Of a DNA stretch of 33,925 nt, positions 15,242 to 23,970 are shown in pieces. Origin of the DNA: Lachnospiraceae bacterium (GTDB lineage: Bacteria; Bacillota; Clostridia; Lachnospirales; Lachnospiraceae). Made by a program: the position numbers and the translations under genes. The notes beneath the pieces were generated by a model, which saw only the letters and a list, made by a program, of their open reading frames with translations, did not search any database and was not told the DNA's origin. Numbering within the stretch: position 1 is the stretch's first letter; every line of letters begins with the position of its first letter. The DNA is taken from NCBI GenBank assembly GCA_017962105.1, contig JAGCVY010000033.1, positions 1-33,925 on the forward strand, given 5' to 3'.

Positions 15242-15880
15242 ATGGAAAAAAAGGGTAAAGTAGTAATTATGGATCATCCGCTGTTGCAGCACAAAATCGG
15301 CATTATGCGGAGAAAAGACACTTCCACGAAGGATTTTCGCGAGCTGGTCAATGAGGTCGCGATGCTGATATACTATGAAGCAAGCCGGGATCTTCCCCTC
15401 GCGGACAAGGAGATTGAGACGCCGCTTTGCAAAACGACAGTCAAGGAGATCGCAGGCAAGAAGCTCTGCGTTGTTCCGATCCTTCGCGCCGGCATCGGTC
15501 TTTGCGACGGTATCCTTCGGATGAACCCGAGCGCCAAGGTCGGCCACATCGGTCTCTATCGTGACGAGGAGACCCTCGAGCCCCACGAGTACTTCTGCAA
15601 GATGCCTCACGACGCTGCAGAGCGCGACATCTTCGTCGTGGACCCGATGCTTGCTACCGGCGGTTCCGCCATTGCAGCCATCGACATGCTCAACAAGCGC
15701 GGTATCAAGCGCATCCGCTTCCTCTGCCTGATCGCAGCTCCGGAAGGTCTGGCAGCGCTGCAGGCTGCTCATCCCGAGGTCGACATTTACATCGGCGCAA
15801 TGGACGACTGCCTCAACGAAAAGGGTTACATCCTTCCGGGTCTGGGCGACGCCGGCGACAGGATCTTCGGCACCAAGTAA
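15242..15880 (+). CDS. upp: Uracil phosphoribosyltransferase
   Basis: A 212-aa cytosolic enzyme of pyrimidine salvage that makes UMP from uracil and PRPP. It is full length. The PRPP-binding loop is [10 protein letters not shown]. The uracil-binding C-terminal segment is [13 protein letters not shown], and the N-terminal [13 protein letters not shown] is a hallmark of bacterial Upp. AAGGAGG precedes the ATG by about nine bases. It is transcribed alone from a consensus promoter and ends at a clear hairpin. No PyrR-type attenuator is visible in its leader of about 35 nt. Confidence 0.97.
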   Translation: MEKKGKVVIMDHPLLQHKIGIMRRKDTSTKDFRELVNEVAMLIYYEASRDLPLADKEIETPLCKTTVKEIAGKKLCVVPILRAGIGLCDGILRMNPSAKVGHIGLYRDEETLEPHEYFCKMPHDAAERDIFVVDPMLATGGSAIAAIDMLNKRGIKRIRFLCLIAAPEGLAALQAAHPEVDIYIGAMDDCLNEKGYILPGLGDAGDRIFGTK

Positions 15881-15902
15881 GCGTTATAAAAACGAATCTG
15901 AA

Positions 15903-15936
15903 AAGGGCGGCAGAATTATCTGTCGCCCTTATTTTC
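15903..15936 (+). terminator. Terminator of upp
   Basis: AAGGGCGGCAG pairs with CTGTCGCCCTT (one G-T pair) around AATTAT, followed by ATTTTC. Confidence 0.88.
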
Positions 15937-15951
15937 GTAAGCTATCCTAAT

Positions 15952-17124
15952 TTACTGCAGTTTCGGTCCCTTGACATCGATGATCACGTACTCGGAAAAT
16001 GTCCCGGTCTTAAACTGGATTTCCCATCCGGAGATACCGGAGCTGACGATAAATGTCGTTTTCCCTCGGGTCTCTGTTCCGTAGGTCCGGTCATTCGCGC
16101 CGATCCACCGGCCGATGGGCCCTAACGGGAGCAGCTGCCCGCCGTGGGTGTGTCCGGAGAGGACCAGGTCCACGTCCGCCGCTGCCTCGGCGGCATAATC
16201 GTTCGGCTGATGGTCGATGACGATCATATACCGGCTCTTATCAAGGTCCTTCGTCAGTTCCTCCATGCTCTTTCTTGGGCCGGCTCCGTTCTTCCGGTCG
16301 CCCTCATTCTTGTCCATTCTTCCGATGATGTAGAAACAATCGGCGATGGACACCACATCGTCCTGAAGAACATTGACGCCGTTTCTCAAAAGCTCCGACT
16401 CCAGCTCCTCGGGGGTATACGCACGGGAATTGTAATATCCCTTGTCATGGTTTCCGTAGGAGTAATAGATCCCGTACTTCGGCTTCAGTTCCGTGAATGC
16501 ACGGCAGGCCGCGATCATATCCTCTCTCGTGGTGCTGTCATCGACAAAATCGCCGGCGAAGATCACGACATCCGGATTGTCCTTCGCTATGGTCCGCAGA
16601 TGCTCGGCAAATCCGTCTCCGTCGAAGGTGGTGCCGATGTGGGAGTCGGCGATCAACGCGATCCGCAGCGTGCCGTCGGGAAGAACCTTCTCCGTAGTCA
16701 GTTCATAGGAAGTGCGGGACACGTGATGCGCATGGTGCCAGCCGATGGCAAGGTAGACCGCGCACAGAACGATCGCCGCAATTCCTTCCCAGTATATCGG
16801 GAAAGACTTTTTCCCTGTTGATGTTCCGTCTGCTTCCCGCGAGGTTTCCGTCTTCTTTCTCCCGGCCCTCCGCCGAAGGAACGCGAACGGTTCCGTGAAC
16901 AGCCAAAACACCGCCAGATGCAGCACCATGATCACGGTGTTGACCACGTTGAACAGGCCGCACACGACAAACCCGAGAAGCGGTACAGCCGCCAGCAGCC
17001 GTTTCAGCCATTTCCGTCCGCCGGATATCCGCTCGACCACGCCGAACCGCTGAAACCGGGTGAACAGGTATATTATGCCGGCAATAGCAGCGCACAGTGC
17101 CGATCCCAGAATCGCTAACCACAT
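15952..17124 (-). CDS. Membrane-anchored metallophosphoesterase
   Basis: A 390-aa protein with three or four N-terminal transmembrane helices (about 2-20, 44-80 and 113-130) followed by a calcineurin-like phosphoesterase domain. Metal-binding motifs are DSH (160-162), GDFVDD (191-196), GNHD (224-227), DHQP, and GHTHGGQ near 320. This layout matches YkuE/YaeI-type enzymes; some members hydrolyse lipid-linked diphosphates, but the substrate here is unknown. The catalytic domain probably sits outside the membrane, judging from the hydrophobic layout. GGAGAT lies ten bases before the ATG. It follows the surface-protein gene by 26 bp and is probably co-transcribed with it. Confidence 0.9.
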   Translation of the reverse strand: MWLAILGSALCAAIAGIIYLFTRFQRFGVVERISGGRKWLKRLLAAVPLLGFVVCGLFNVVNTVIMVLHLAVFWLFTEPFAFLRRRAGRKKTETSREADGTSTGKKSFPIYWEGIAAIVLCAVYLAIGWHHAHHVSRTSYELTTEKVLPDGTLRIALIADSHIGTTFDGDGFAEHLRTIAKDNPDVVIFAGDFVDDSTTREDMIAACRAFTELKPKYGIYYSYGNHDKGYYNSRAYTPEELESELLRNGVNVLQDDVVSIADCFYIIGRMDKNEGDRKNGAGPRKSMEELTKDLDKSRYMIVIDHQPNDYAAEAAADVDLVLSGHTHGGQLLPLGPIGRWIGANDRTYGTETRGKTTFIVSSGISGWEIQFKTGTFSEYVIIDVKGPKLQ

Positions 17125-17150
17125 AGTTTTCTATCTCCAACGCGCTTGAA

Positions 17151-18818
17151 TCATTTCTTCTTCCGCTTATAGTTCCCGCGCCGTCTCTCCTCGCGGTGTC
17201 TCATGATCAGAAGGATTATGAGCAGAAGAAGCGGAACTCCCGCAATCCATACAAAGAGGCAGATGCCCAAAGGCTGTACCGGACAGACACCGCAGATCTT
17301 GCAGTGCGTGTCTTTCTTCTTCTCCACCGTCTCTGAAAGCAGTTCCTTCAGGTACGGGGACGACGTCGGCGTCGGTGCGGAGGTCGGACTGATCTCCGGG
17401 GTCAGGGACGGATCGTCGCCCTCCGTGAGCCGAAGCTGTACAATCTCCGTCGGAACGGTCTCATACTCGTTCTGATCACTGCCGAAGACATAATACAGTG
17501 CCCGCAGCTCAATGTCCTTCATCTCCGCCGACTGGGCATTTCCGTATCCCAGAGCCAGCAGATTTACTTTAATCTCTCCGTTGACAATATCCTCTTCGCC
17601 GCCCAGCATCACCCAGTCGGTGTCGCCGCCGCCGGCCTTTCTGGCTTCCACGTAGATCTTTGCAAAACCGCCGTCTTCCGCGATCTTCTTGGCAGCCTCC
17701 ACTGTCTCGGTGGATGCCTTCAGCGTAAACGCGATATACGGACCGGACCCGGTGTCATCGACCCCGAGATACTTAACGTCCTCGATCACCGGAGTCCGGA
17801 ACAGTTCCGGAAGGTGGAACAGCGGATTGTCGGCCTCCTTGCCGTAAGCCGCGGTTCTTGACCAGTCGGAAAACACGTAAACCACCTTCGGCGAGTTATC
17901 TCCGTCAGCGTTCTCTCCGTTCCCGTCGCCGGTGTTTCCATCCGCTGTGTTGCCATTATCGGTATTGCCGGCATTTCCGTTGTCCGCATTTCCGTCGCCT
18001 GCGTTGCCGTTATCCCCGCTCTCCGAGGCCTTAACGGTCAGCTTCACGCCGTAGCGCACACGAACGAAAACCGTGTGCTGGTCAAAGGGGATCTCCGCGC
18101 GGTAGGTTACATCCGCATTGTCCTCCCCGTCGGGATTGTCAGTATTGCCGATCGTTACAAGCTTATACTGGGATTCCTTCAGAACGCTTCCCCAGCCGGT
18201 GCTGTAGTCACCCTTGCGGCCGTTGCTCCAATGGACATCCTCCTCGTCCTTCGGGTTTCCGAGTTCCTGAAAGATTTCCACCGAATCCGAAGCCGATGTC
18301 GTGCACGGGCAGTCGATGTACGCCCACTCGCCGAGTACATACTCGTCCGGGTGCTCCTCGTCAACCGATGCATGTCCGGTGTCCGTGTCCCATTTGTCGC
18401 TGTAATGCCATGCCGTGAGACTGTCAATGGCCCAATCGACCTGTGCGAACACCTTGCACTCCGAATAGCCAAGGCTGTCCAAAAATGCCGCGCGTACCGC
18501 CTCATCCTGAGAGAGCCACGCCGTCAGGGCCGCACTCTTATCGTAAGTCACAATGCATTTGCTCGGGTTGTCCGTATCGTTGGCCGACTGTACGGTCACG
18601 CTGCCCGGCGCTTCCAAAAGTGCCTGCAGCTCCGCTGCCAGCGTGGAATCCGCTTCAAACTGCACCGAACCCCCGCTTCCCGTTCCGATCCGGCGTCCTG
18701 CATCCGCAGATGCCTCCGCCTGATGAAACAGAGCGTGTGCTCCGGACAGTACCATTGCGGCAGCCATGGCCGCCGCTGCTATTCTCCCCGCAAAGTTCCG
18801 TTTCCAACCGCTTCTCAT
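17151..18818 (-). CDS. Secreted surface protein with Cys-rich C-terminal membrane anchor
   Basis: A 555-aa protein I do not recognise. It has a Sec signal peptide (1-38, probable cut after ASA), a large extracellular region, a Gly/Asn/Asp-rich repeat linker (267-309), another globular region and a Ser/Thr/Pro stalk near 480-500. The C-terminus has four cysteines (506, 509, 512, 520) in a CX2CX2C...C pattern, then a transmembrane helix (about 521-539) and a strongly basic 16-residue tail. That order (short motif, helix, positive tail) mirrors sortase or rhombosortase signals, but no LPXTG is present. GAGGAGG seven bases before the ATG sets the start. The partner downstream is the metallophosphoesterase. 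Role in the envelope is inferred. Confidence 0.8.
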   Translation of the reverse strand: MRSGWKRNFAGRIAAAAMAAAMVLSGAHALFHQAEASADAGRRIGTGSGGSVQFEADSTLAAELQALLEAPGSVTVQSANDTDNPSKCIVTYDKSAALTAWLSQDEAVRAAFLDSLGYSECKVFAQVDWAIDSLTAWHYSDKWDTDTGHASVDEEHPDEYVLGEWAYIDCPCTTSASDSVEIFQELGNPKDEEDVHWSNGRKGDYSTGWGSVLKESQYKLVTIGNTDNPDGEDNADVTYRAEIPFDQHTVFVRVRYGVKLTVKASESGDNGNAGDGNADNGNAGNTDNGNTADGNTGDGNGENADGDNSPKVVYVFSDWSRTAAYGKEADNPLFHLPELFRTPVIEDVKYLGVDDTGSGPYIAFTLKASTETVEAAKKIAEDGGFAKIYVEARKAGGGDTDWVMLGGEEDIVNGEIKVNLLALGYGNAQSAEMKDIELRALYYVFGSDQNEYETVPTEIVQLRLTEGDDPSLTPEISPTSAPTPTSSPYLKELLSETVEKKKDTHCKICGVCPVQPLGICLFVWIAGVPLLLLIILLIMRHREERRRGNYKRKKK

Positions 18819-18862
18819 GTCGTTTCCTCCTCGAAGCAATACCTCCCGCTTCACTGCCTTTT

Positions 18863-18891
18863 ATTGTATTCGACAAAGGCGGTAAAATCAA
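18863..18891 (-). promoter_or_regulatory. Promoter of the surface protein/phosphoesterase operon
   Basis: TTGATT and TACAAT are 17 bp apart on the minus strand. A short dyad, ACCGAAAATTCGGT (18891-18904), abuts the -35 box and could be an operator, or a weak end signal for the preceding gene. Confidence 0.7.
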
Positions 18892-18921
18892 CCGAAAATT
18901 CGGTGAAAACAGGCCCCGTTT

Positions 18922-20655
18922 CTATTCCACCCAACGGTACTTCCGGAACACGCCGGGCGTCAAAATGACTTCTGCGCTGTACTCCGCCGCCGGTGTGAAA
19001 TCCTCCCAGAGACGGGTTTCCTGCACCGGGATTTCCCGTCCGGATTCCACATCCAAAAGCGCCCGAACCTTCTTTCTCGTGTGCAGTCTCACTGCATCGA
19101 GATGCAGATCGGTCTTCACGTAGCGGTACAGGATCTCCGTGCCGTCCTCATAGGTAAACGCCGAGAAGTTTCTTCCGCTTACGTACTCACCGCCCGTCAG
19201 CACGCGCTTCAGCACATCCGCCGCGTCCTTCGGCATCGCGTAGAGATCGCTGTCAAGCTCGGGCACCGCGAAGATGTAAAGCCGTCCCTTGCCGTAGGCC
19301 CTGCGCAGGAGAAGCGAGCTGTGGACATCGCCGTCGCCGCCGTTAAGCAGGGACCAGGAATCGTTGTTCCCGTGGACGATCTCCGGGAAGAGCGCCGGCG
19401 TGCGGTGCTCCGCGAACCCCGCAAAGGAGCCCGTGATATGGTACCTGCTGACCGGGATTTTCCGGCCCGTAAGCCGCGCCTCCGTAAGGCCTGCCTCACG
19501 GAGCTCATCCCCTGCCTCGCGGAAGAAGCCGCTGGTGATGACGGCATTGCCGCCCTTCTCTATGTAACTGCGGAGCTTCCCGATGATCTCCGGATCCGCC
19601 AGCGCACTCTCGGTGAGAAGCATGCGGGGAGCGTCCTCCGGGAAGAAGGGCGTGGGCTCCACCGGCACGCCAAGCATGCCGAGGCGCATCTCCAGATGGT
19701 TCTCGCCGCTCGATGCGAACGGAATGTATGCCGGCACGCCGCAGGGCTTTCCAACGCCGTCCATCAGCTTGTCGATCTTTCCCAGCTGCAGTCCCATCGC
19801 CGCCACAAAAGGGTTGTCGATCAGATCGCTCCACTGGAAATGCATCAGCTCCTTTGCCTGCGCAAAGGCCGTCAGATACGCCTGCTCCAGATACCGGTCC
19901 ATGGACCAGCAGGCGTAGGTGTCAAACCAGCCTCCGCCGTTTCGTCCCGGCCAGGCATTTTCCATATAGCGGACCAGCGAGTAGCTCAGATACTCCGGCA
20001 GGTGCTGGTCCGTGTACGCGGGGCTTCTGGTCTCCGTGCCCGTGTAGGTCGCATCGAAAATGTCGCGCTGCACCTCCGGCACGTACCCCGTAAAATGATA
20101 CGACTCCCGCCAGTTCGGATATTTCACGATCATCCGCACCTTCGGGTTCACGGCCTTCGCCGGCCCCACCACCAGATTTTCCGAGACGTCCTTCATGAGC
20201 TCCCGCCGGAAGGTCACCCAGTCCCGGTCCCCCTTCTCGCGGATGCACCGCTCGCAGGTACAGTTCGTAAAATAAAAATCGTCCAAAATGATCTCATCGA
20301 ACATTCCCGCCGTGCGCTCGGAAATCTCCTTAAGCCGGGCCCGCATGGCAGGATCGGTGTAGCAGAAGGTTGCAAACAGGCGCTGTTTGCCGGCCTCCGC
20401 ACCCTCAAAGTCGTTGATGGTGGTGGTAATCCCTCCGGAAACCTCCACACCGTGAGAGGTAAGGAACCCCTTGATCATGGCGAGCTGCCCGGTCTCCACA
20501 TCGATGTGATTCCGGTGTGTCTCCAGATACACCTTGTCGATCCCTATATATTTCTGCAGGAATTCAAGGTCGTATGCAAGCTTCTCCTGCGTGAATTTCT
20601 CCGCAACCTCCGCGGGAATGTAGACCACCGTCTTAAAGTTTTTGTAAAACCCCAT
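18922..20655 (-). CDS. Putative TIM-barrel glycoside hydrolase-like protein
   Basis: A 577-aa protein with no signal peptide. Residues about 1-320 look like a (beta/alpha)8 barrel. The segment EIILDDFYF followed by CTCERC (about 119-135) resembles the beta-4 acid and CXCXXC pattern in the GHL6-type protein at 29.6 kb. Residues about 330-470 resemble a glutamine-amidotransferase-like or beta-galactosidase trimerisation fold (YIEKGGNAVITSGFF), and a beta-rich C-terminus follows. I infer a glycosidase of an unclassified family; catalytic residues are not proven. It is the last gene after the epimerase and FMN dehydrogenase genes, supporting a sugar role. The ribosome site is poor (GAGAGGT, about nine bases upstream). 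Confidence 0.72.
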   Translation of the reverse strand: MGFYKNFKTVVYIPAEVAEKFTQEKLAYDLEFLQKYIGIDKVYLETHRNHIDVETGQLAMIKGFLTSHGVEVSGGITTTINDFEGAEAGKQRLFATFCYTDPAMRARLKEISERTAGMFDEIILDDFYFTNCTCERCIREKGDRDWVTFRRELMKDVSENLVVGPAKAVNPKVRMIVKYPNWRESYHFTGYVPEVQRDIFDATYTGTETRSPAYTDQHLPEYLSYSLVRYMENAWPGRNGGGWFDTYACWSMDRYLEQAYLTAFAQAKELMHFQWSDLIDNPFVAAMGLQLGKIDKLMDGVGKPCGVPAYIPFASSGENHLEMRLGMLGVPVEPTPFFPEDAPRMLLTESALADPEIIGKLRSYIEKGGNAVITSGFFREAGDELREAGLTEARLTGRKIPVSRYHITGSFAGFAEHRTPALFPEIVHGNNDSWSLLNGGDGDVHSSLLLRRAYGKGRLYIFAVPELDSDLYAMPKDAADVLKRVLTGGEYVSGRNFSAFTYEDGTEILYRYVKTDLHLDAVRLHTRKKVRALLDVESGREIPVQETRLWEDFTPAAEYSAEVILTPGVFRKYRWVE

Positions 20656-20720
20656 TGTTCTATACCTCTCAGTTTCTTACATCATTCGTAGACATCGCAG
20701 TTCTTATGTATCCCGGCGGC

Positions 20721-21611
20721 TCAGTTCCAATCCACCGGGTGGATCACCGCCGGATCGATGGAATGCACATCCGGCGAACCCGTGCGCACCATCATTGCCT
20801 TCAGCTCGTCTGTAATCTCCGTGAGGATGCGCGCCGCGCCGGCCGGTCCCTCCTGCGCCAGCGGTTCCATCAGGGGCCGCCCCACCGACACCGCATCGGC
20901 ACCCAGAGCCATGGCCTTGAACACGTCGAAGCCGTCCTGCATACCGCCGTCCACAATGATCGTGAGCCGGTCGCCCACCGCCTTGCGGATGTCCGGAAGG
21001 AGCATCGTCGGCGGAACCGCCCAGCGCATCAGGCCGTTGTGATGGCTTAGGATGATCCCCTTGCAGCCGATGTCCTCGCAGGTGTAGGCGTCCTTCACGC
21101 TGAGGGCGCCCTTGATGATGAAGGGCAGCTTCGTGGATTCAATATACTCCCGAAGCTCTTCGATCGTCGGAAGCTTCATCTGCTTCCCGACCACCACGGA
21201 ATCCCGGTCGTCGCGGATGTTGACCGAATGCTCCACGTCCATGCCGATGGCAAGGAACCCGCACTCCTCCGCACAGCGGATCCGGGCAAAAATCTCATCC
21301 CGGTCCGCGTAGGGCTTGATGATCTTCACCAGCTTCGCGCCGGTGGCCGCGCAGGACTCCATCTCCTCGCAGTCGCCCATGCCGATGAAGCAGAGCGCTC
21401 CCGCCTGCTTTGCCCCTGTTGCAAGAGCTGCCATGCTGGGCTTTAGGTGCGACAGTGCGCCCGTGGTCACAGGCGTCGAAAAATGTTCCCCGAACAGCGT
21501 CGTCTCCGCCGTCGGATGAACCGCGCCGACAATGCGGCTCTCCACCAGCAGGCTGTCTAAATAGCGGCGATTGATCGCGATGGAATCGCCCGAAAGAGGT
21601 CTCTCTGCCAT
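20721..21611 (-). CDS. FMN-dependent alpha-hydroxyacid dehydrogenase-like protein
   Basis: A 296-aa protein with the FMN TIM-barrel fold of the lactate/glycolate oxidase family. Visible features are the flavin lysine K167 (IIKGALS), the catalytic histidine H191 (SHHNG in place of SNHGG), DGGMQDG at 221-227, and a GADAVSVGRPL phosphate-binding end. It is shorter than LldD (about 380 aa), like the clostridial alpha-hydroxy-acid oxidising proteins. The arginine after SNHGG is absent (SHHNGLM), so substrate binding may differ. It follows the epimerase gene by 15 bp. Oxidation of a sugar-derived hydroxy acid is plausible but not shown. The start follows a GAGAAAA-type site. Confidence 0.85.
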   Translation of the reverse strand: MAERPLSGDSIAINRRYLDSLLVESRIVGAVHPTAETTLFGEHFSTPVTTGALSHLKPSMAALATGAKQAGALCFIGMGDCEEMESCAATGAKLVKIIKPYADRDEIFARIRCAEECGFLAIGMDVEHSVNIRDDRDSVVVGKQMKLPTIEELREYIESTKLPFIIKGALSVKDAYTCEDIGCKGIILSHHNGLMRWAVPPTMLLPDIRKAVGDRLTIIVDGGMQDGFDVFKAMALGADAVSVGRPLMEPLAQEGPAGAARILTEITDELKAMMVRTGSPDVHSIDPAVIHPVDWN

Positions 21612-21626
21612 AGTTTTCTCCTTTTC

Positions 21627-22469
21627 TCAAATACCGACTCCCGCCGAGGCAGCCGCCGCGGCGACCGCATCGTAGGCGGCCCGATACTCGTCAAATGTGT
21701 TCATATGCTCCAACAGAACCGGCGCATCCGCCGGAAGATATCGATCGATAATCTTAAGGATCGCCCGGAAATCCAGTTCCCCCTCCCCCGGCGAGCACTC
21801 CGTGAGCACGGTGGTGAGCTTCATCCGGTCCATATGGGAGTCCTTTAAGTGCGTGCTCCTGATGTACGGGCCGAGCTTCGCGAAACATTCCCCGATGAAT
21901 TCGTTTGCGCACAGATACCGGCGCGGCGAGTTGATCATGTTCACAAAATCCATGTGTGCGCCGAACCGGGGCCGATCAACATCGCGGATCAGCTGCAGAT
22001 ACTCGTCAGGGCCGTCGGGCACCATCCAGGGCATCGGCTCTAAGCAGTACCAGGCGCGCTTTGGCTGCACCGCATCGAGGATTTCCCGTACGGAAGCCAC
22101 AATCCGGTCGTAGGTTTCCCTCATATAGTTCGAGGGGTCCGCACCGTCCCAGCCGGCGGAACCCGCGGTGCCTGCGATATTGACGCAGCACTCAATTCCG
22201 AGCTCGTCCGCCAGCGCCAGCTGTGCCTTCGCGTACGCCATGGCCTCCGCCGCTGCCTTCGGATCCGGGTCGAAGATATTCTTCCAGACGCCGACCTCCG
22301 CGATGAGCACGTCGTGTTTTTCGGCAACCGCACAGTAGTCGTCGACCATTTTCCGGGGTGTATACGCGGAAAATGGCGCCGTCACCGCCCGGAATCCCGT
22401 CCTCACCAGTATCTCTTCCCACTCCTGCGGGTTTGTAAACCGCCCCGCTACGGTTCCTCCCAATCGCAT
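21627..22469 (-). CDS. Sugar phosphate isomerase/epimerase (xylose isomerase-like TIM barrel)
   Basis: A 280-aa protein of the AP-endonuclease-2/xylose-isomerase-like barrel family. Metal-site candidates follow the family order: Glu in CLEPMPW, Asp and His in AHMDFVN, His in STHLKDS, and Glu in LLEHMN. Such enzymes isomerise or epimerise sugars or sugar acids, or dehydrate inosose. It leads a three-gene operon with the FMN dehydrogenase and the glycosidase-like protein. AAGGAGG lies seven bases before the ATG. The coding region contains two facing copies of the iterated 9-mer (22347 and 22367) that form a 10-bp stem in the message. The substrate is unknown. Confidence 0.88.
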   Translation of the reverse strand: MRLGGTVAGRFTNPQEWEEILVRTGFRAVTAPFSAYTPRKMVDDYCAVAEKHDVLIAEVGVWKNIFDPDPKAAAEAMAYAKAQLALADELGIECCVNIAGTAGSAGWDGADPSNYMRETYDRIVASVREILDAVQPKRAWYCLEPMPWMVPDGPDEYLQLIRDVDRPRFGAHMDFVNMINSPRRYLCANEFIGECFAKLGPYIRSTHLKDSHMDRMKLTTVLTECSPGEGELDFRAILKIIDRYLPADAPVLLEHMNTFDEYRAAYDAVAAAAASAGVGI

Positions 22470-22503
22470 ACCGTTTCCTCCTTCTCCGGAATATAAAAAG
22501 CAT

Positions 22504-22542
22504 AGGGAACTTTGCCGTAAAAGTCCATAGACAAAGTTCCCT
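22504..22542 (-). terminator. Inverted repeat between ybaK-like and epimerase genes
   Basis: AGGGAACTTTG and its perfect complement are 17 bp apart. Read on the minus strand, it lies 48 bp past the ybaK stop and is followed by a T-rich stretch. It may be a terminator, or an operator for the epimerase operon just downstream. Confidence 0.6.
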
Positions 22543-22589
22543 AAAGAATGTCAGATTATTTCCGCATTTTCCTTCTCCCGGAAGAGCCC

Positions 22590-23084
22590 TTATTCCGCAC
22601 TGCTTTCGTCGATGATCAGATTCCCGTACCGACAGTTCGCCGCCCTGAGAAGATCCGCCGGAGCCAGCTCCACCTGAAACCCGACGCGCCCCGCGCTCAC
22701 GAACATCCGCTCGCACTCCTGCGCGGTCTCATGGATCCACGTGGGAAACGCCTTCTTCATCCCGATGGGCGAGCAGCCGCCGTGCACGTAGCCCGTTAGC
22801 GGCAGCAGATCCTTTTGCTTGATCATCGCAATGGCCTTTTCCCCCGCGGTTTTCGCGGCCTTCTTGAGGTCGAGCTCCGTGGCCACCGGGATGACAAACA
22901 CGTAGTATTGTCCGGTCTTGCCCTGGGTGACGAGGGTCTTGAACACCTTTGCCGGGTCCTCGCCGAGAATCCCGGCGATCTCCTCGCCGCTCATGGTCGC
23001 GTCCGGCTCATAGGTGTGGCTTTCATAGGCGATCTTCTTCGCCTCCAGCACCCGCATCACATTGGTCTTCTCTTCTTTCTTCAT
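22590..23084 (-). CDS. ybaK: YbaK/EbsC-type Cys-tRNA(Pro) deacylase
   Basis: A 164-aa cytosolic editing enzyme that hydrolyses Cys-tRNA(Pro) made in error by prolyl-tRNA synthetase. Family signatures are EEIAGILG, KVFKTLV, the basic KKAAKTAGEK region, GYVHGGCSPIGMKK (the conserved GGxSPxG loop) and the final VELAPADLLRAANC. Length is normal. The predicted ATG at 23084 lies 62 bp inside the 3' end of the EamA gene; an internal ATG at 23057 would still overlap. GGGGGAC precedes the first ATG, which I prefer. Translation is therefore closely tied to the transporter. Confidence 0.93.
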   Translation of the reverse strand: MKKEEKTNVMRVLEAKKIAYESHTYEPDATMSGEEIAGILGEDPAKVFKTLVTQGKTGQYYVFVIPVATELDLKKAAKTAGEKAIAMIKQKDLLPLTGYVHGGCSPIGMKKAFPTWIHETAQECERMFVSAGRVGFQVELAPADLLRAANCRYGNLIIDESSAE

Positions 23085-23970
23085 ATGTCCCCCTGTTCGC
23101 GATCACGATCCCGGCCAGCACCAAAGCTGCGCCGAGGAACACCGCGTAGGTCAGTTTTTCATGGAACCATAAAATCCCGTTCAAGGTAGCGACAACCGGC
23201 TCCACGGAAGCGATGATGGACGCCTGCCCGTTCTCCACCCCCTTGAGTCCGAGGGTGTAGGTCAGATACGGGATCACCGTGGAAACCAGCACGAACGTCA
23301 CGGCCAGAAGGATTCCCGACGTCGAGTCGGTGACAGCGGCCGCAACCTTCCCCGGCCGGGCCAGGAAAAGCGTCCCTGCCGTTGCAAGCAGAAATGTATA
23401 AAAACTGATGGTGTAGGTCTCATATCCCCGCATCAGTGCAAACCGTCCGAAGATGGAGTACAGCGCATATCCAAGTCCCGCGCCGAGGCCGATCAGCGCC
23501 GTCTGCCAGGTGAGCCGTTCCCCGCCTCCGAGAACCCCGGTGACGAGAATAAGGCCTGCAAAGGAAAGGGCCAGTGCAAGCATTTTCCAACGGGTCAGTC
23601 TCTCCCGGAAAATGACGGCCGACAGCAGCATCACCCACGCCGGTGCGGTATACAAAAGAATTGCCGCCACGGACAGAGAGGTCAGCGTGATCTCCTTGAA
23701 ATAGCACAGATTGAAAAAGACGATACTGAGAAGACCGGTGCCTGCGAAACACCACAGGTCCTTAAGCCGGATCCGGAACAGCCTGCGATCCTTCACCAAA
23801 AGGACAACAAACATGATCACCGTGGTGAGAACCGCCCGAAGAAACACGATATCCCAGGAGGATAGGCCCTTCCGGTCCAACGGCCGGACAAAAAGCCCCA
23901 TGCAGCCCCACAGGATGCCGGCGGTCAGCACCAGAAGGATGCTCCCTGTTTTTCTCTCCTTACAGTTCAA
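23023..23970 (-). CDS. EamA-family (DMT) transporter
   Basis: A 315-aa membrane protein with ten transmembrane helices in two EamA repeats (about 10-140 and 155-290). Typical features are GILWGCMGLF in helix 1, conserved TAPAWV near the end of repeat 1 and VEPVVATLNGILWFHEKLT in repeat 2. Members move amino acids, nucleosides or other metabolites; the substrate is unknown. The start appears to be TTG, because no ATG precedes helix 1. That TTG overlaps the stop of the VanZ-like gene as TTGA, with a purine-rich site upstream. The hydrophilic tail is encoded by DNA shared with ybaK. Confidence 0.9.
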   Translation of the reverse strand: MNCKERKTGSILLVLTAGILWGCMGLFVRPLDRKGLSSWDIVFLRAVLTTVIMFVVLLVKDRRLFRIRLKDLWCFAGTGLLSIVFFNLCYFKEITLTSLSVAAILLYTAPAWVMLLSAVIFRERLTRWKMLALALSFAGLILVTGVLGGGERLTWQTALIGLGAGLGYALYSIFGRFALMRGYETYTISFYTFLLATAGTLFLARPGKVAAAVTDSTSGILLAVTFVLVSTVIPYLTYTLGLKGVENGQASIIASVEPVVATLNGILWFHEKLTYAVFLGAALVLAGIVIANRGTYEERREDQCDAGAGGEEDRL

